From NCBI GenBank assembly GCA_031292455.1, contig JARLHC010000120.1, positions 50,548 to 114,547 of the forward strand: DNA of 64,000 nucleotides. The letters run 5' to 3'. The position numbers and the translations under genes were made by a program. The notes below the pieces were generated by a model that was not told the origin of the DNA, did not search any database, and saw nothing but the letters and a program-made list of their open reading frames with translations. Below, piece after piece: positions 43,026 through 53,343 of the stretch. Source of the stretch: Ignavibacteriaceae bacterium (GTDB lineage: Bacteria > Bacteroidota > Ignavibacteria > Ignavibacteriales > Ignavibacteriaceae). Position 1 is the first letter of the stretch. Every line of letters starts with the position of its first letter.

Positions 43026-44278
43026 GTCTTCTGCTTCTTCTTTGTGGCAGCAGGGAAAAGTATATTGTTTAATATTAATCGGTACCCGGGAGAATTTTTA
43101 TGCAATGATAGATCTGTCGGAGGACTTCCTACAGCATGTTGATAGTCTTCAGGATCATGACCGCCATAAAAAGTAAAAGTGCCCCTGCCGTAATTTCCAT
43201 GTAAATATTTTACCTGGTTAGTTACTTGTCTCTCAGCCAGGATTATAACTGACGGTTTAATCTCATCCTTGTGGAACATGGTTGTTTGTCCCATAAATCC
43301 CTTTATTACATTTACGTGGTCTTGAGTAAGCATAGTCGGAACAGGGTCATACTTCGCAGAAAATTCAAATAATGTAAAGTAGTCATTCTCCTGACTTCCG
43401 ATTTCTGCAGGCTGTACATCTATGCTGCTGTATTCATAAATATATGGATTCATCTCAAGCTTAAAATTTTGGAAAGCTAATGTATTGGAAAAATCAAGTT
43501 TACTCTGTGCATCAGGATCAGCAGCATCCCCGTCATACATTTGTGCACAGATATCCGTATTATGTGCAGCCAGCGCTATATCATACGAATCAGTTGCTGA
43601 ACACATTGCAAATAAAAATCCGCCGCTTCCGACAAAGTTCTTAATTGTAGTGGCAACATCTCTCATCATAACAGATACTTTCTTATAACCGTTTTTCTTT
43701 GCATCGTTTTCATAAGTCATCTGTGCATCTATATACCATTGAGCATTACTGAAACTAGCATAGAATTTGCCATATTGTCCTGTGAAATCCTCGTGATGCA
43801 GATGCAGCCAGTCATACTTGGAAAGATCTCCACGTAATACCTCATCATTCCAAATTTTATCATATGGGATCTTTGCATAGTCCAATGCAAGTGTTACCGC
43901 ATCATCCCACGGATTAAAATTAGGTGGTACATAAACCGCAATTTTAGGAGCCTTCTCCAGTCTCATTACATCCATATTATTATCATCTCGCTGCACCGTT
44001 GAGTAAATTTCAGCGGCCTGGGATGTTGATATCAGATCGAATGCTACGCCCTCTACTCTGCATTCATTTGCAACCTGGTCATTGTATTCTATTAAAAAAG
44101 AACCTCCGCGGTAATTGAGCAGCCAGTCTGCCTTCAATCCTTTTCTTAGAGCATTGAATGTGATTCCATATGCCCTTAAATGATCAGTCTGCTGAAGATC
44201 CATATATATGAATATCTTGTTTTGGGAAAAAGCTTCTCCGGCAATAATGATAATAATTATTAATATCTTCTTTAACAT
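43022..44278 (-). CDS. Secreted protein of the group often labelled asparagine synthetase B
   Basis: A 418-aa exported protein with a signal peptide (about 1-19 from ATG 44278; a TTG 6 bases earlier is not used). After it comes KIFIYMDLQQTDHLRAYGI, an Asp/His-rich centre (LHLHHEDFTG) and GGFLFAMCSATDS, a GATase1/ThuA-like strand-turn. The family is common in Bacteroidota and is often named asparagine synthetase B, but it lacks the AsnB glutaminase Cys2 and ATP domain and has a signal peptide, so that name should not be trusted. The neighbour is an FAH-family enzyme. Real function unknown. Confidence 0.75.
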   Translation of the reverse strand: MLKKILIIIIIIAGEAFSQNKIFIYMDLQQTDHLRAYGITFNALRKGLKADWLLNYRGGSFLIEYNDQVANECRVEGVAFDLISTSQAAEIYSTVQRDDNNMDVMRLEKAPKIAVYVPPNFNPWDDAVTLALDYAKIPYDKIWNDEVLRGDLSKYDWLHLHHEDFTGQYGKFYASFSNAQWYIDAQMTYENDAKKNGYKKVSVMMRDVATTIKNFVGSGGFLFAMCSATDSYDIALAAHNTDICAQMYDGDAADPDAQSKLDFSNTLAFQNFKLEMNPYIYEYSSIDVQPAEIGSQENDYFTLFEFSAKYDPVPTMLTQDHVNVIKGFMGQTTMFHKDEIKPSVIILAERQVTNQVKYLHGNYGRGTFTFYGGHDPEDYQHAVGSPPTDLSLHKNSPGYRLILNNILFPAATKKKQKT

Positions 44279-44286
44279 ATACAAGT

Positions 44287-44317
44287 AAAAAAAAAGCGGT
44301 CTGAAGAACAGACCGCT
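44287..44317 (-). terminator. Terminator downstream of clpX
   Basis: On the minus strand: stem AGCGGTCTG / CAGACCGCT, loop TTCTT, then nine T. It starts about 20 bases after the clpX stop, before the secreted-protein gene. Confidence 0.92.
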
Positions 44318-44338
44318 GCTTAGAAAAAATGATTTTAA

Positions 44339-45592
44339 TTATGCTGATTTTCTGTCAGCTTCCAGGAAAATAGGTTCTGCGTTAATTTCAACCACATCTT
44401 TTGTAATTACACATTTGTCTACATTCTCTTTATCAGGAAGAGTAAACATAATATCAAGCATAAAATCTTCAACTATAGAACGTAATGCACGTGCGCCTGT
44501 TTTCCTTTCCATCGCTTTCTCAACTATTGCATCAATAGCAAAGGGATCGAATTCCAGATCTATCCCTTCCATAATAAAAAGCTTCTTGTACTGTTTTAAT
44601 ATTGCATTCTTTGGTTCAGTCAAAATACTCTTCAATGCTTCTTTGGATAATGAACGAAGAGGAGCGGTTACCGGAATTCTTCCGATTAGTTCTGGAATAA
44701 GTCCGTATCTCAATAAATCTTCCGGCAAAACAAATTTTAACAGATTGTCTTCTGTTGTTTTATCTTTTAATGCATCTGAACCAAACCCCATCTTATTTTT
44801 ATTTATCCGGGCAGCAATTATCTTGTCTATTCCGTCAAACGCACCGCCTACAATAAAAAGAATATTCTTGGTATTAATATTTATTAAACTCTGTTCCGGG
44901 TGCTTCCTTCCACCCTTGGGAGGAACACCGGCAATTGTACCTTCAAGAATTTTCAGTAATGCCTGCTGAACTCCTTCTCCAGAAACATCTCTGGTTATAG
45001 ATGTGCTCTCACTCTTACGGGCAATCTTATCAATCTCATCAATATAAACGATTCCCTTTTGTGCACGGTCCAGGTTGTAATCCGCTGCCTGAAGCAAATG
45101 CACAAGAACAGTCTCAACATCATCACCAACATATCCAGCTTCCGTTAATGTTGTTGCATCCGCAATTGCAAACGGAACATCCAATATTTTAGCAAGTGTT
45201 TGCGCTAGAAGTGTTTTACCTACCCCCGTAGGGCCGATTAGTAGAATATTGCTCTTTTCGATCTCTACATCATCTAATTCAAAAAAGGATCCTTTAGCGT
45301 TAATTCTCTTATAATGATTATAAACTGCTACTGATAAAACCTTTTTTGCTTTATCCTGTCCGATAACATATTCATCCAATGTCTTCTTTAAGGTCTCAGG
45401 TGTATGAATCTGGAACCCTTTGGTTTTAGTGTTATTATATGCAGCAAGATTATTCTTCAATATATCAACACTGCTGCCTATGCATATGTCGCATATGTAA
45501 ACGTCAGGTCCTGCAATCATACTACCTACTTCACTACCGTCTCTTCCGCAAAAGGAGCATTTTACGATTTTGTGATTTTGTCTCTTCGCCAT
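44339..45592 (-). CDS. clpX: ClpX, ATP-dependent Clp protease ATP-binding subunit
   Basis: A 417-aa AAA+ unfoldase. The zinc-binding domain has Cys12, Cys15, Cys34, Cys37. Walker A is GPTGVGKT near residue 119, Walker B with DEIDKI follows, then the [12 protein letters not shown] and RKHPEQ pore loops and the sensor R-finger segment GRIPVTAPL. It unfolds tagged proteins for ClpP. ClpP is not in the window. It follows a TPR gene by 8 bp on the same strand and ends at a strong terminator. Confidence 0.97.
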   Translation of the reverse strand: MAKRQNHKIVKCSFCGRDGSEVGSMIAGPDVYICDICIGSSVDILKNNLAAYNNTKTKGFQIHTPETLKKTLDEYVIGQDKAKKVLSVAVYNHYKRINAKGSFFELDDVEIEKSNILLIGPTGVGKTLLAQTLAKILDVPFAIADATTLTEAGYVGDDVETVLVHLLQAADYNLDRAQKGIVYIDEIDKIARKSESTSITRDVSGEGVQQALLKILEGTIAGVPPKGGRKHPEQSLININTKNILFIVGGAFDGIDKIIAARINKNKMGFGSDALKDKTTEDNLLKFVLPEDLLRYGLIPELIGRIPVTAPLRSLSKEALKSILTEPKNAILKQYKKLFIMEGIDLEFDPFAIDAIVEKAMERKTGARALRSIVEDFMLDIMFTLPDKENVDKCVITKDVVEINAEPIFLEADRKSA

Positions 45593-45600
45593 ACTTGTCT

Positions 45601-47442
45601 CTAACTTATTTTGTTTTTCAATTTATTTATTGATGCTCTTGCGTCATCAAGGTATATCGAGTTTGGAAATCTTGCCAGCAGATTTTCATATATTTCGATA
45701 GCTTTATTGTTGTCTTTTTTGGCATATTGAAAAATATTTCCTTGCAAATATAAAGCTTTATCAGAATAAATGTTCTTCTCTTTTTCATCAGCTATTTCCT
45801 GAAGCAATTTGATTGAAGAATCGTAATTATCCATGGCTATATCCATTTCCGCTACCCTTAGTTTAGCAAGATTCTGAAGAACAAAAACCTTCTGATTTTG
45901 AGCAATTATCAGGTATTGATCCCTTGCCTGGCTAAATTTCTTCTGTTCTGATAAATATTCTGCATTAGCAAATATCACAAGGTTAGACGAATCATTCGCT
46001 TCAGTGTTCATCAATAAATCCAGTTCTAAAGCATTATTTGAATTATTATCCTTATAACTAATTATTACATTATTAAGTAAATCCCTTCCAGAATTAAAAT
46101 TTCCTTCATAAAAGCTTATTTTTGCCTCTTTATAGCGGGAGTAATTCTTTTCTGACTCTGGAATACTGCCGTTTTCTATAAGTTTCTGGAATATTTCTTT
46201 ACTTTTGTTAAGATTTCCTTCTTGAATATATATGTCCCCCAACTCTTCGTAAGATTTGGTTGTAAATTGGGATTTCGGGGCATCTGTAATCAATTTATTG
46301 AAAATTTCTTTAGCTCCTTCAAAATCATTTAGTCTGTTATACTTTAAATTTCCAATATAATATAAAGCTTCATATGCAGACTCGGAATTGGGAAATATTT
46401 TCACTATTTCACTGAAATTATTGATAATTTCATTAACCCTTTGAGGATCAGCGGTTTTATTAAATGCAAATGGTTTCCAATCACTTACTGTATTATTATT
46501 ATTGTCAAAATTTTCTTCGAGCGCTTTGGCATATCCTAATTTTGCAGATGAAATTATGGGGGAAGAGAGGTATTTCTCAATTATGTCCATAAATACTTTA
46601 GCCGCAAAGTCATATTCATGTTCATTATAAAGCTCCTGAGCGAATCGGAATAACTCAATCCCTTTCGATTTTGACTTGATATCAATTTCAGAATATACAT
46701 TATAAGCTTTTTCATACGACTTGCTTTGCATATATAAAGATGCAAGGATGTAGCTCAGATTAATGTTATCCTTGTCCCGTTTCTTTTCAAAAACTTCTAT
46801 TGTGGCCTGAAGTGCATCGGGTTTATTTGTAAAAGATAATAAACCGTTCTGCACCAGCAGATATTGCCCCGGGCTTCTAAGAATAATCGACAAATATTCT
46901 TCTGCCGCATCTTTATATTGCATTGTTAAAAAGTAGAGATTCGCAAGATCTGAAGAAAATAAGAGAGGATTATCGGAAATCTTTTTTCCTCTTTTCATGA
47001 AATCAATTGCTTTTTCAAATGCCCTTCTATCTATCGCATATTGGGCAATCACCTTGTAATTTATTGGATTATTAGAAGCATTTTTGATCCCATCTTCCCA
47101 GACTGAAAATGCTCTAGTCTCGTTTCCCATCAAATAATAGGTGCTTCCCAATAAACCGTATAAATTTATATTCTGCGCATCAATCGCTAATTTCTCCTCT
47201 AATATCCTGACAGATAAATCATATTGCTTCAAGGAGATATAAATTCTGTTAAGTGAATTGAAATATTGTAAATTAGAAGGGTTTCTCTTATAAAGATCTT
47301 CGAAAATCTCTTTTGCCTTTTCCGGATATCCCGCAGTTTCATAGTTTTGCCCCTGCATGTAACGGTTATTGTCATCAGATAGATATTGACAGTATATTGA
47401 ACCTGCCCCAAATAGAAATATTAAACAAAGTATTTTCAGCAT
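45601..47442 (-). CDS. Exported tetratricopeptide-repeat protein
   Basis: A 613-aa protein with a signal peptide (1-18, cleaved near YCQ) and many TPR units. Examples are [22 protein letters not shown] (about 47-68), [20 protein letters not shown], and [30 protein letters not shown] around 395-425; the C-terminal [16 protein letters not shown] is another. It is likely a periplasmic scaffold. It is the first gene of a two-gene message with clpX, a pairing whose functional link is not evident. A TATATTTT element is just upstream on the minus strand. Confidence 0.85.
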   Translation of the reverse strand: MLKILCLIFLFGAGSIYCQYLSDDNNRYMQGQNYETAGYPEKAKEIFEDLYKRNPSNLQYFNSLNRIYISLKQYDLSVRILEEKLAIDAQNINLYGLLGSTYYLMGNETRAFSVWEDGIKNASNNPINYKVIAQYAIDRRAFEKAIDFMKRGKKISDNPLLFSSDLANLYFLTMQYKDAAEEYLSIILRSPGQYLLVQNGLLSFTNKPDALQATIEVFEKKRDKDNINLSYILASLYMQSKSYEKAYNVYSEIDIKSKSKGIELFRFAQELYNEHEYDFAAKVFMDIIEKYLSSPIISSAKLGYAKALEENFDNNNNTVSDWKPFAFNKTADPQRVNEIINNFSEIVKIFPNSESAYEALYYIGNLKYNRLNDFEGAKEIFNKLITDAPKSQFTTKSYEELGDIYIQEGNLNKSKEIFQKLIENGSIPESEKNYSRYKEAKISFYEGNFNSGRDLLNNVIISYKDNNSNNALELDLLMNTEANDSSNLVIFANAEYLSEQKKFSQARDQYLIIAQNQKVFVLQNLAKLRVAEMDIAMDNYDSSIKLLQEIADEKEKNIYSDKALYLQGNIFQYAKKDNNKAIEIYENLLARFPNSIYLDDARASINKLKNKIS

Positions 47443-47603
47443 GTTATTAAAAATAACAAAATATAAAACTGATTCAACGTATAAATTAAGCCGGGTGTAA
47501 GTAAGGATTAATCATTGCTTTAATTCACAAGTACTTCTCTTAATCTTTAACATTGATTAAGAAACCTTTAATAATTACTTTTGTTGTCACATTTAATTAT
47601 AAT

Positions 47604-48746
47604 ATGAAAAAAGTCTTAGTCCTCGGATCCACTGGCTCCATCGGCAATAATACCCTGAATGTTATCAGAAATTTACCTGGACAGTTCAAGGTAACTGCCT
47701 TAACCGTAAACACAAGGATAGATTTGCTCAAACCGCAAATCGAAGAGTTTAATCCTGAGATTGTGGTGGTTAAGGAAGAAAAACCCGCGGAGGAATTGAG
47801 GAAAAGATTAAATGGGAAAATAGAAGTTCTTTCAGGCATCAAGGGATTATGTAGCGTTGCTTCCGGCTGTGAGTATGACATATTTATTGGGGCTATGGTA
47901 GGATCCGCTGGACTTGCGCCAACTATCGAGGCCATCAAAAGAGGTAAGAGAATTGCCCTTGCCAACAAAGAAACGCTTGTCGTGGCTGGAGAGTTGGTTA
48001 ACGAATTATCTAAAAAATATAATGCTGAGATTCTGCCTGTCGATTCCGAACACAGTGCAATATTCCAGTGCTTAGCTGGCGAAAATATTAACCAGGTAGA
48101 AAAAATTATTCTTACTGCCTCAGGTGGCCCATTTCTGCATAATTCAAAAAATGATTTTCTTAATGCCACCGTTGAGGAAGCGCTGAATCATCCTAACTGG
48201 AAAATGGGGAATAAAATTACTATCGATTCCGCTTCAATGATGAATAAAGGGCTGGAGGTAATTGAAGCAAAATGGCTTTTTAATATTGCTCAGGATAAAA
48301 TTGATGTTGTAATCCATCCCCAGTCTATTATTCATTCAATGGTGCAATTTTGGGATGGCTCTATTAAAGCTCAGCTGGGACTTCCCGATATGAAACTCCC
48401 TATTCAATATGCACTTACTTATCCGGAAAGATTGCAGAATAATAACTTAAGAACAAATCTTCCTTTAATAGGGCAATTAACTTTTTTTGAACCGGATTTG
48501 GATAAATTTGAGTGCCTGAAAATCGCATATGCTGCATTAAATACCGGAGGAAGTGCCCCCTGTGTTCTGAATGCTGCTAATGAAGTTGCCGTAGATAAGT
48601 TCTTAAAAGGAACAATTAAATTTTCTAGGATTCCTTATATTATAAATAAATCCCTTGAAAAGATTGAACATTTTAATCAACCGGATCTTGATATTATTTT
48701 CCAGTGTGACAAACTGACTAGAGAATTTGCTGCAGGTCTAAGTTAG
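47604..48746 (+). CDS. dxr: 1-Deoxy-D-xylulose 5-phosphate reductoisomerase
   Basis: A 380-aa enzyme. NADPH binds at GSTGSIGNNTL near the N-terminus; the metal-binding and catalytic segments are DSEHSAIFQCL, ASGGPF, and MNKGLEVIEAKWLF. It converts DXP to MEP, the committed step of the MEP isoprenoid pathway. ATG 47604 is preferred over the TTG 47553, which would add 17 residues without an RBS. It precedes rseP by 110 bp. Confidence 0.95.
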   Translation: MKKVLVLGSTGSIGNNTLNVIRNLPGQFKVTALTVNTRIDLLKPQIEEFNPEIVVVKEEKPAEELRKRLNGKIEVLSGIKGLCSVASGCEYDIFIGAMVGSAGLAPTIEAIKRGKRIALANKETLVVAGELVNELSKKYNAEILPVDSEHSAIFQCLAGENINQVEKIILTASGGPFLHNSKNDFLNATVEEALNHPNWKMGNKITIDSASMMNKGLEVIEAKWLFNIAQDKIDVVIHPQSIIHSMVQFWDGSIKAQLGLPDMKLPIQYALTYPERLQNNNLRTNLPLIGQLTFFEPDLDKFECLKIAYAALNTGGSAPCVLNAANEVAVDKFLKGTIKFSRIPYIINKSLEKIEHFNQPDLDIIFQCDKLTREFAAGLS

Positions 48747-48856
48747 TATTTTGACCATGTTCAAAAGGCTATTGTAAAATCACATTTTAGATATTTTAAT
48801 TTTATATTATTACTGAAGAAATTCTTCAGGTTTTAGAATAAGGAGTAAATCGGTAA

Positions 48857-50215
48857 ATGTCGTATATTATTTATTTTGCTATTACAATAGGCATACTTGT
48901 CTTCGTTCATGAGTTCGGACATTTTGCTGCAGCTAAATTATGCGGCATGAGAGCCGATATCTTTGCAATAGGCTTTGGTAAAAGATTATTCGGTTGGAAT
49001 AAAATTACAGGATTTACTTTTGGGGAACTTCCTAAAGATTTCGACGGACTGGGAAATACAGATTATAGGTTTTCTCTCTTACCCCTCGGTGGATATGTTA
49101 AAATAGCCGGTATGGTTGATGAATCATTTGATACCAAGTTTGCAAATGAAGTTCCTCAGCCTTATGAATTTAGAGTAAGACCTGTTTGGCAGAAGGTAGT
49201 TGTTATAACCGCCGGTGTAATTATGAACCTTCTGCTTGCGTGGGCCATCTTCTGGGGTGCTAATTTCTTTCAGGGAAAGGAAATTACTAAAACAACTTCA
49301 ATTGCTTATGTTCAACCTAATACTGCTGCCGACTCATCGGGATTTAAAAGCGGCGACAAAATCTTATCTGTAAATAATGTAAGGGTTGAAAACTGGGAAG
49401 ATGTCAGGGCCCAGATATTTGTCCATACTTTGGGCGAAAATCTTCATCTTAAGATTAATAGAAATAGCAACATTATTGATCTCAATATTCCAAGAAAGAG
49501 AATTCCGGAAACTGAAAATGCAGAAATGATGTATCTGATTCCAGAAGGAGTCAGGCCCGCAGTTAAGGAAATTGTTCAGCATTCTCCTGCAGAACGTTCA
49601 AAATTAAAAGCAGGCGACATACTTTTGCAGGTGAAAAATGAATCGGTATTTCTTACCATGCAGGCAATTCAAATTTTTTCTTCAAATAAAGAGGTAGAAC
49701 TCCCGCTTGAAGTTCTCAGAGGCAAAGATACCGTTAATCTTTTGGTCTCACCGGGGAAAGATGGCAAAATTGGAGCAATGATAGGCGATATTTTCACCGG
49801 CCCAAGTGAAATTAAAACATATGGATTTTTCACCTCTATTGGAATGGGCTATAATGATATTGTAAAAATGACCAATCTGACTTTTAATATGATTGGTAAA
49901 GTCTTTAAAGGTGAAATAGCATTCGGTAAAGCTTTCGGCGGTCCTATAAAAATAGCTCAGGTAGCTACTTCTTCAGCTGATCGCGGAATAGGTAGTTTCC
50001 TCTATTTCCTTGCCCTTTTAAGTCTCAGTCTTGCTATTATAAATATTATGCCTTTCCCAGTATTGGATGGTGGTCACCTGCTTATTATTATTATCGAAGG
50101 GATTATTAAAAAAGAAATTCCGATTAAAGTAAAGATTGGTATCCAGAATGCTGGTTTTGTTATCCTGCTTTTACTTATGGCTTTTATTATCTATAATGAT
50201 ATCCTGAATTTGTAG
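48857..50215 (+). CDS. rseP: RIP metalloprotease RseP
   Basis: A 452-aa site-2 protease. HEFGH is at residues 18-22 in the first helix, two PDZ domains lie between about residues 145 and 330, and the last membrane part has NIMPFPVLDGGHL with the third zinc ligand Asp. It cleaves membrane-bound anti-sigma factors and signal peptides. AAGGAG before ATG supports the start. It could act on the RskA-like anti-sigma factor in this window, but that is an inference. Typical length; complete. Confidence 0.93.
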   Translation: MSYIIYFAITIGILVFVHEFGHFAAAKLCGMRADIFAIGFGKRLFGWNKITGFTFGELPKDFDGLGNTDYRFSLLPLGGYVKIAGMVDESFDTKFANEVPQPYEFRVRPVWQKVVVITAGVIMNLLLAWAIFWGANFFQGKEITKTTSIAYVQPNTAADSSGFKSGDKILSVNNVRVENWEDVRAQIFVHTLGENLHLKINRNSNIIDLNIPRKRIPETENAEMMYLIPEGVRPAVKEIVQHSPAERSKLKAGDILLQVKNESVFLTMQAIQIFSSNKEVELPLEVLRGKDTVNLLVSPGKDGKIGAMIGDIFTGPSEIKTYGFFTSIGMGYNDIVKMTNLTFNMIGKVFKGEIAFGKAFGGPIKIAQVATSSADRGIGSFLYFLALLSLSLAIINIMPFPVLDGGHLLIIIIEGIIKKEIPIKVKIGIQNAGFVILLLLMAFIIYNDILNL

Positions 50216-50258
50216 GATTGATTCAATATTTGTTGAAAAACGTTCCCTTGGCCTTAAA

Positions 50259-50295
50259 TAAATTCCAGACAATCATTTAACTTGTCTGGAATTTA
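50259..50295 (+). terminator. Perfect 14-bp stem after rseP
   Basis: Arms TAAATTCCAGACAA and TTGTCTGGAATTTA with a 9-base loop. It lies 44 bp after the rseP stop. The downstream T tract is short, so it is terminator-like or a processing hairpin. It is the only element in the 236-bp gap before the sensor kinase. Confidence 0.6.
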
Positions 50296-50451
50296 CACCA
50301 CCTATCAAATTATATCACCATCAATATAATTAATCACCTTAATAACTCTATATAGGACTAAGTTCCATAAGAAAATAATAAAAAATGTAATCTGTTTGTT
50401 CACTGTATTTTGAAATATTATTTCCTTTTAGGCATGATACAATTATATTAG

Positions 50452-51600
50452 ATGACAATAAAAACATTAAATATTGACAATAATTATAGCATCGCTCATA
50501 CATTTTCCCGCTTAACTATGAATAATTCCTTATTAATTAATAATAAGAACAGGGTTTATTGGGTATGCCAGCTTTCCGGATGGTCCATATGGGCACTTCT
50601 GAATATTGTTGGAATTTTTTCCTTTGATCTCTTCGCCTGGGGAAAAGTTATTATTTTATTGTTCGTCTGTTTTGCCGGCCTTTGCTTTACTCATATTCTT
50701 AGATATTTTATTAAAAAATATTCGTGGGTGGACCTTCCGCTTAAAAAAATAATTCCCCGTATTTTATTGTCAAGCATCTCTATAGGTATTGTACTCTTTA
50801 TTCTTTATTTCAGCTCGAATTATTTCTCAGGATTTTTGCATACTTCCGATATTAAATTTGGGACAATTATTATTTGGATCTCTAATCTAAGCAGCATTAT
50901 ACTTGTCTGGTTCCTGTTCTATTTATCCGTTCATCTGTTCGTAAATTATAAAAGAGTTGAAATAGAAGCACTGATATGGGAGGCTGCAGTAAAAGATTTT
51001 GAATTGAAAACACTTAAATCGCAGCTTAATCCCCACTTTATGTTCAATGCAATGAACAGCGTTAGAGCTTTAATAGACGAAGATCCTGAAAATGCTAAAA
51101 CCGCATTAACCAATCTGTCTAATATTTTGCGGTATTCCCTAAAGATGGAGAGGTTCGAAACTGTTCCACTTGAAGAAGAGATTCAGAATGTAACCGATTA
51201 CCTGGCCCTCGAAGCCATCCGTTTCGAAGAAAGGCTGAACTATAGTATAGACGTTGATCCCCGTACTTCCAAAGTAGAAATTCCGCCAATGATGATTCAG
51301 ACTCTTGTGGAGAATGGAATTAAACATGGGATATCAAAGAAAACTGAGGGAGGTAAAATCTCGGTCAAAACGAAACTAAATGAATCCCAACTCTTGATTC
51401 AAATTAAAAGTAGCGGTAAAATTGATGAGGATTCATTAAGGCACTCGAAAGGTTTTGGAATTGACAATACTAAACAGAGATTAAATCTTTTGTATGGAGA
51501 TAAGGCAATTTTTACCATAAAGAATGAACTTTCTGACGAAGTTTTAGCAGAAATTAAAATCCCAATTGGAGGAAATCTAAATGAAAGCATTAATAATTGA
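50452..51600 (+). CDS. LytS/YehU-type sensor histidine kinase
   Basis: A 382-aa kinase. About four membrane helices fill residues 30-165. The His_kinase domain has LKSQLNPHFMFNAMNSVRAL (phospho-acceptor His near 193). The ATPase part has the N-box MIQTLVENGIKHGI and a GFGIDN G-box. It overlaps the LytTR regulator gene by 20 bp. The N-terminal start is unsure: ATG 50452 is used, but ATG 50518 would begin just before the conserved NKNRVYWVCQLSGW and may be truer. Its signal is unknown. Confidence 0.88.
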   Translation: MTIKTLNIDNNYSIAHTFSRLTMNNSLLINNKNRVYWVCQLSGWSIWALLNIVGIFSFDLFAWGKVIILLFVCFAGLCFTHILRYFIKKYSWVDLPLKKIIPRILLSSISIGIVLFILYFSSNYFSGFLHTSDIKFGTIIIWISNLSSIILVWFLFYLSVHLFVNYKRVEIEALIWEAAVKDFELKTLKSQLNPHFMFNAMNSVRALIDEDPENAKTALTNLSNILRYSLKMERFETVPLEEEIQNVTDYLALEAIRFEERLNYSIDVDPRTSKVEIPPMMIQTLVENGIKHGISKKTEGGKISVKTKLNESQLLIQIKSSGKIDEDSLRHSKGFGIDNTKQRLNLLYGDKAIFTIKNELSDEVLAEIKIPIGGNLNESINN

Positions 51601-52300
51601 TGATGAAAGATTAGCGCGTACAGAGCTTAAAAGACTTCTTTCTCCGTATAAGGAAATAAATATTATTGGGGAAGCAGTAAATGCTGAAGATGCTTTAAAT
51701 AAAATTAATGATCTTAAACCGGATATAATCTTTCTAGATATTCAAATGCCCGGTAAAAATGGATTTGAACTTTTGGAGGATCTAGACTCCGTTCCTGCAG
51801 TTGTTTTTACAACTGCTTATGACGAATATGCTCTTAAAGCCTTTGAGTTTAATGCTATGGATTATCTTTTGAAACCAATTGAACCTAAAAGACTTGAAGA
51901 TACTATCAAAAAACTTGTGGTTAAAAACAGGAAAGATATCCTTTCGGAAATGGACAAACCCATTCTGACTGAGGATGATCAGGTTTTTGTAAAAGATGGG
52001 GAGAGATGCTGGTTTATAAAGCTGGTCAACGTTAAGCTCTTCGAATCAGAGGGGAATTACGTCCGCCTTTATTTTGACGATCACAAACCATTGATTCTCA
52101 GAACTTTGAATTATCTTGATGAACGCCTCGATAATAGGGTCTTTTTCAGGGCAAACAGGAGGCACATTATAAATATAAAATGGATTGAGGCAATTGAACC
52201 ATGGCTTAACGGCGGTTTGCTCGTAAAACTTAAAGGGGGTAATAAAATCGAAGTTTCCAGGCGGCAGGCTATTAAGTTTAAAGAGATGCGAAGCCTCTGA
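51581..52300 (+). CDS. LytTR-family response regulator
   Basis: A 239-aa regulator. The receiver domain (1-120) has the phosphorylation Asp53 in FLDIQMPGKNG. The LytTR DNA-binding domain (about 135-235) contains the RTLNYLDERL and FFRANRRHIINIKWI segments. It is the partner of the overlapping kinase and probably acts on a small set of promoters. The target is unknown. Confidence 0.93.
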   Translation: MKALIIDDERLARTELKRLLSPYKEINIIGEAVNAEDALNKINDLKPDIIFLDIQMPGKNGFELLEDLDSVPAVVFTTAYDEYALKAFEFNAMDYLLKPIEPKRLEDTIKKLVVKNRKDILSEMDKPILTEDDQVFVKDGERCWFIKLVNVKLFESEGNYVRLYFDDHKPLILRTLNYLDERLDNRVFFRANRRHIINIKWIEAIEPWLNGGLLVKLKGGNKIEVSRRQAIKFKEMRSL

Positions 52301-52320
52301 TTTGTGCTTAAAAACTTTTA

Positions 52321-52351
52321 TTGACATACCACCCTCTTTTATTTATATTTA
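52321..52351 (+). promoter_or_regulatory. Promoter of the prs-rplY-pth operon
   Basis: TTGACA at 52321-52326, 17 bases, then TATATT at 52344-52349. The same bases also read TTG-N20-TATATTTA, the Bacteroidota form. Start would be near 52357, giving a leader of about 25 bases. Confidence 0.65.
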
Positions 52352-52380
52352 ATATCTGTTTTAAAAAATGATTATATCCT

Positions 52381-53322
52381 ATGGAATCAAGCGAAATAAA
52401 GATTTTTTCCGGGCTTTCTAATGTTCCACTTGCGGAAAAAATTGTTAGAAAACTTGATATTCCCTTAGGCGCTATAGAGATCAAGCGCTTCAGCGATGGT
52501 GAGATCTGGGTTAAATATGGTGAGAATATTAGAGGTTCGGATGTATATATTGTCCAATCTACTAATCCTCCTTCAGATAATATCCTGGAATTATTAATTC
52601 TGATCGATGCTGCTAAAAGAGCTTCTGCCCGTAGAATAACTGCTGTTATTCCTTATTTCGGTTATTCAAGGCAGGATAGAAAGGATCAACCCAGGGTTTC
52701 TATTACTGCCAAACTGATCGCTAACCTGATTACTACGGCAGGTGCAGATCGTGTTATGACCATGGATTTGCACGCGTCCCAGATACAGGGATTTTTTGAT
52801 ATTCCGCTTGATCATTTATATGGTTCTTCTATTTTTACCGGATTATTTAATGATATTTCCGATGACCTTGTTGTAGTTTCTCCCGATGTGGGAGGAATTA
52901 AAATTGCCAGGGCGTATGCTAAAAAACTTCATGCAAGTCTTGTTTTAATTGATAAACGAAGACCGAAACCAAATTTGGCTGAGGTTGTTAAAATAATTGG
53001 TAGTGTAGACGGTAAAGATGTCCTTTTGGTAGATGATTTAATAGATACCGGAGGGACTTTTGTTGTTGCTATTGACGCTTTAAAAAAACAAGGTGCCCGT
53101 AGGATTTTTGGCGCAATTACTCATCCGGTCTTTTCCGGAGATGCTATTAAAAGGATTCAGGAATCTGAACTCGAAAAACTTTATGTGTCCGATACAATCT
53201 ATTTGGCAGGAAAATCGGATAAAATTAAGGTAATATCTGCCTCAGCTATGTTTGCTGAAGCAATAAGAAGAACATCAAATAATGAGTCAATTAGTTCATT
53301 ATTTGAAATTGATAAAGGATAA
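52381..53322 (+). CDS. prs: Ribose-phosphate pyrophosphokinase
   Basis: A 313-aa PRPP synthetase. FSDGEIWVKYGENIRG is the N-terminal ATP/ribose-5-phosphate region, DLHASQIQGFFDIPLDHL the loop, and VLLVDDLIDTGGT the PRPP-binding motif near 220. It makes PRPP from ribose 5-phosphate and ATP for nucleotide, His and Trp synthesis. No RBS is obvious before ATG; the leader is short. First gene of prs-rplY-pth. Confidence 0.97.
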   Translation: MESSEIKIFSGLSNVPLAEKIVRKLDIPLGAIEIKRFSDGEIWVKYGENIRGSDVYIVQSTNPPSDNILELLILIDAAKRASARRITAVIPYFGYSRQDRKDQPRVSITAKLIANLITTAGADRVMTMDLHASQIQGFFDIPLDHLYGSSIFTGLFNDISDDLVVVSPDVGGIKIARAYAKKLHASLVLIDKRRPKPNLAEVVKIIGSVDGKDVLLVDDLIDTGGTFVVAIDALKKQGARRIFGAITHPVFSGDAIKRIQESELEKLYVSDTIYLAGKSDKIKVISASAMFAEAIRRTSNNESISSLFEIDKG

Positions 53323-53343
53323 TTTTTAGTCTTTGGAGAAATA

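Noticed and set aside
44415..44969. Long open frame (184 codons) opposite clpX
   Set aside because: Antisense shadow of clpX; low-complexity Ser/Ile/Phe composition.
47553..47603. TTG start upstream of dxr
   Set aside because: No RBS; MKKVLVLGSTGSIG is the normal start.
47597..48169. 190-codon open frame opposite dxr
   Set aside because: Antisense shadow with Pro/Ser-rich composition and no family match.
48823..48839. Palindrome CTGAAGAA-A-TTCTTCAG before rseP
   Set aside because: Loop of one base and no T tract make it a poor terminator; an operator is possible but unsupported.
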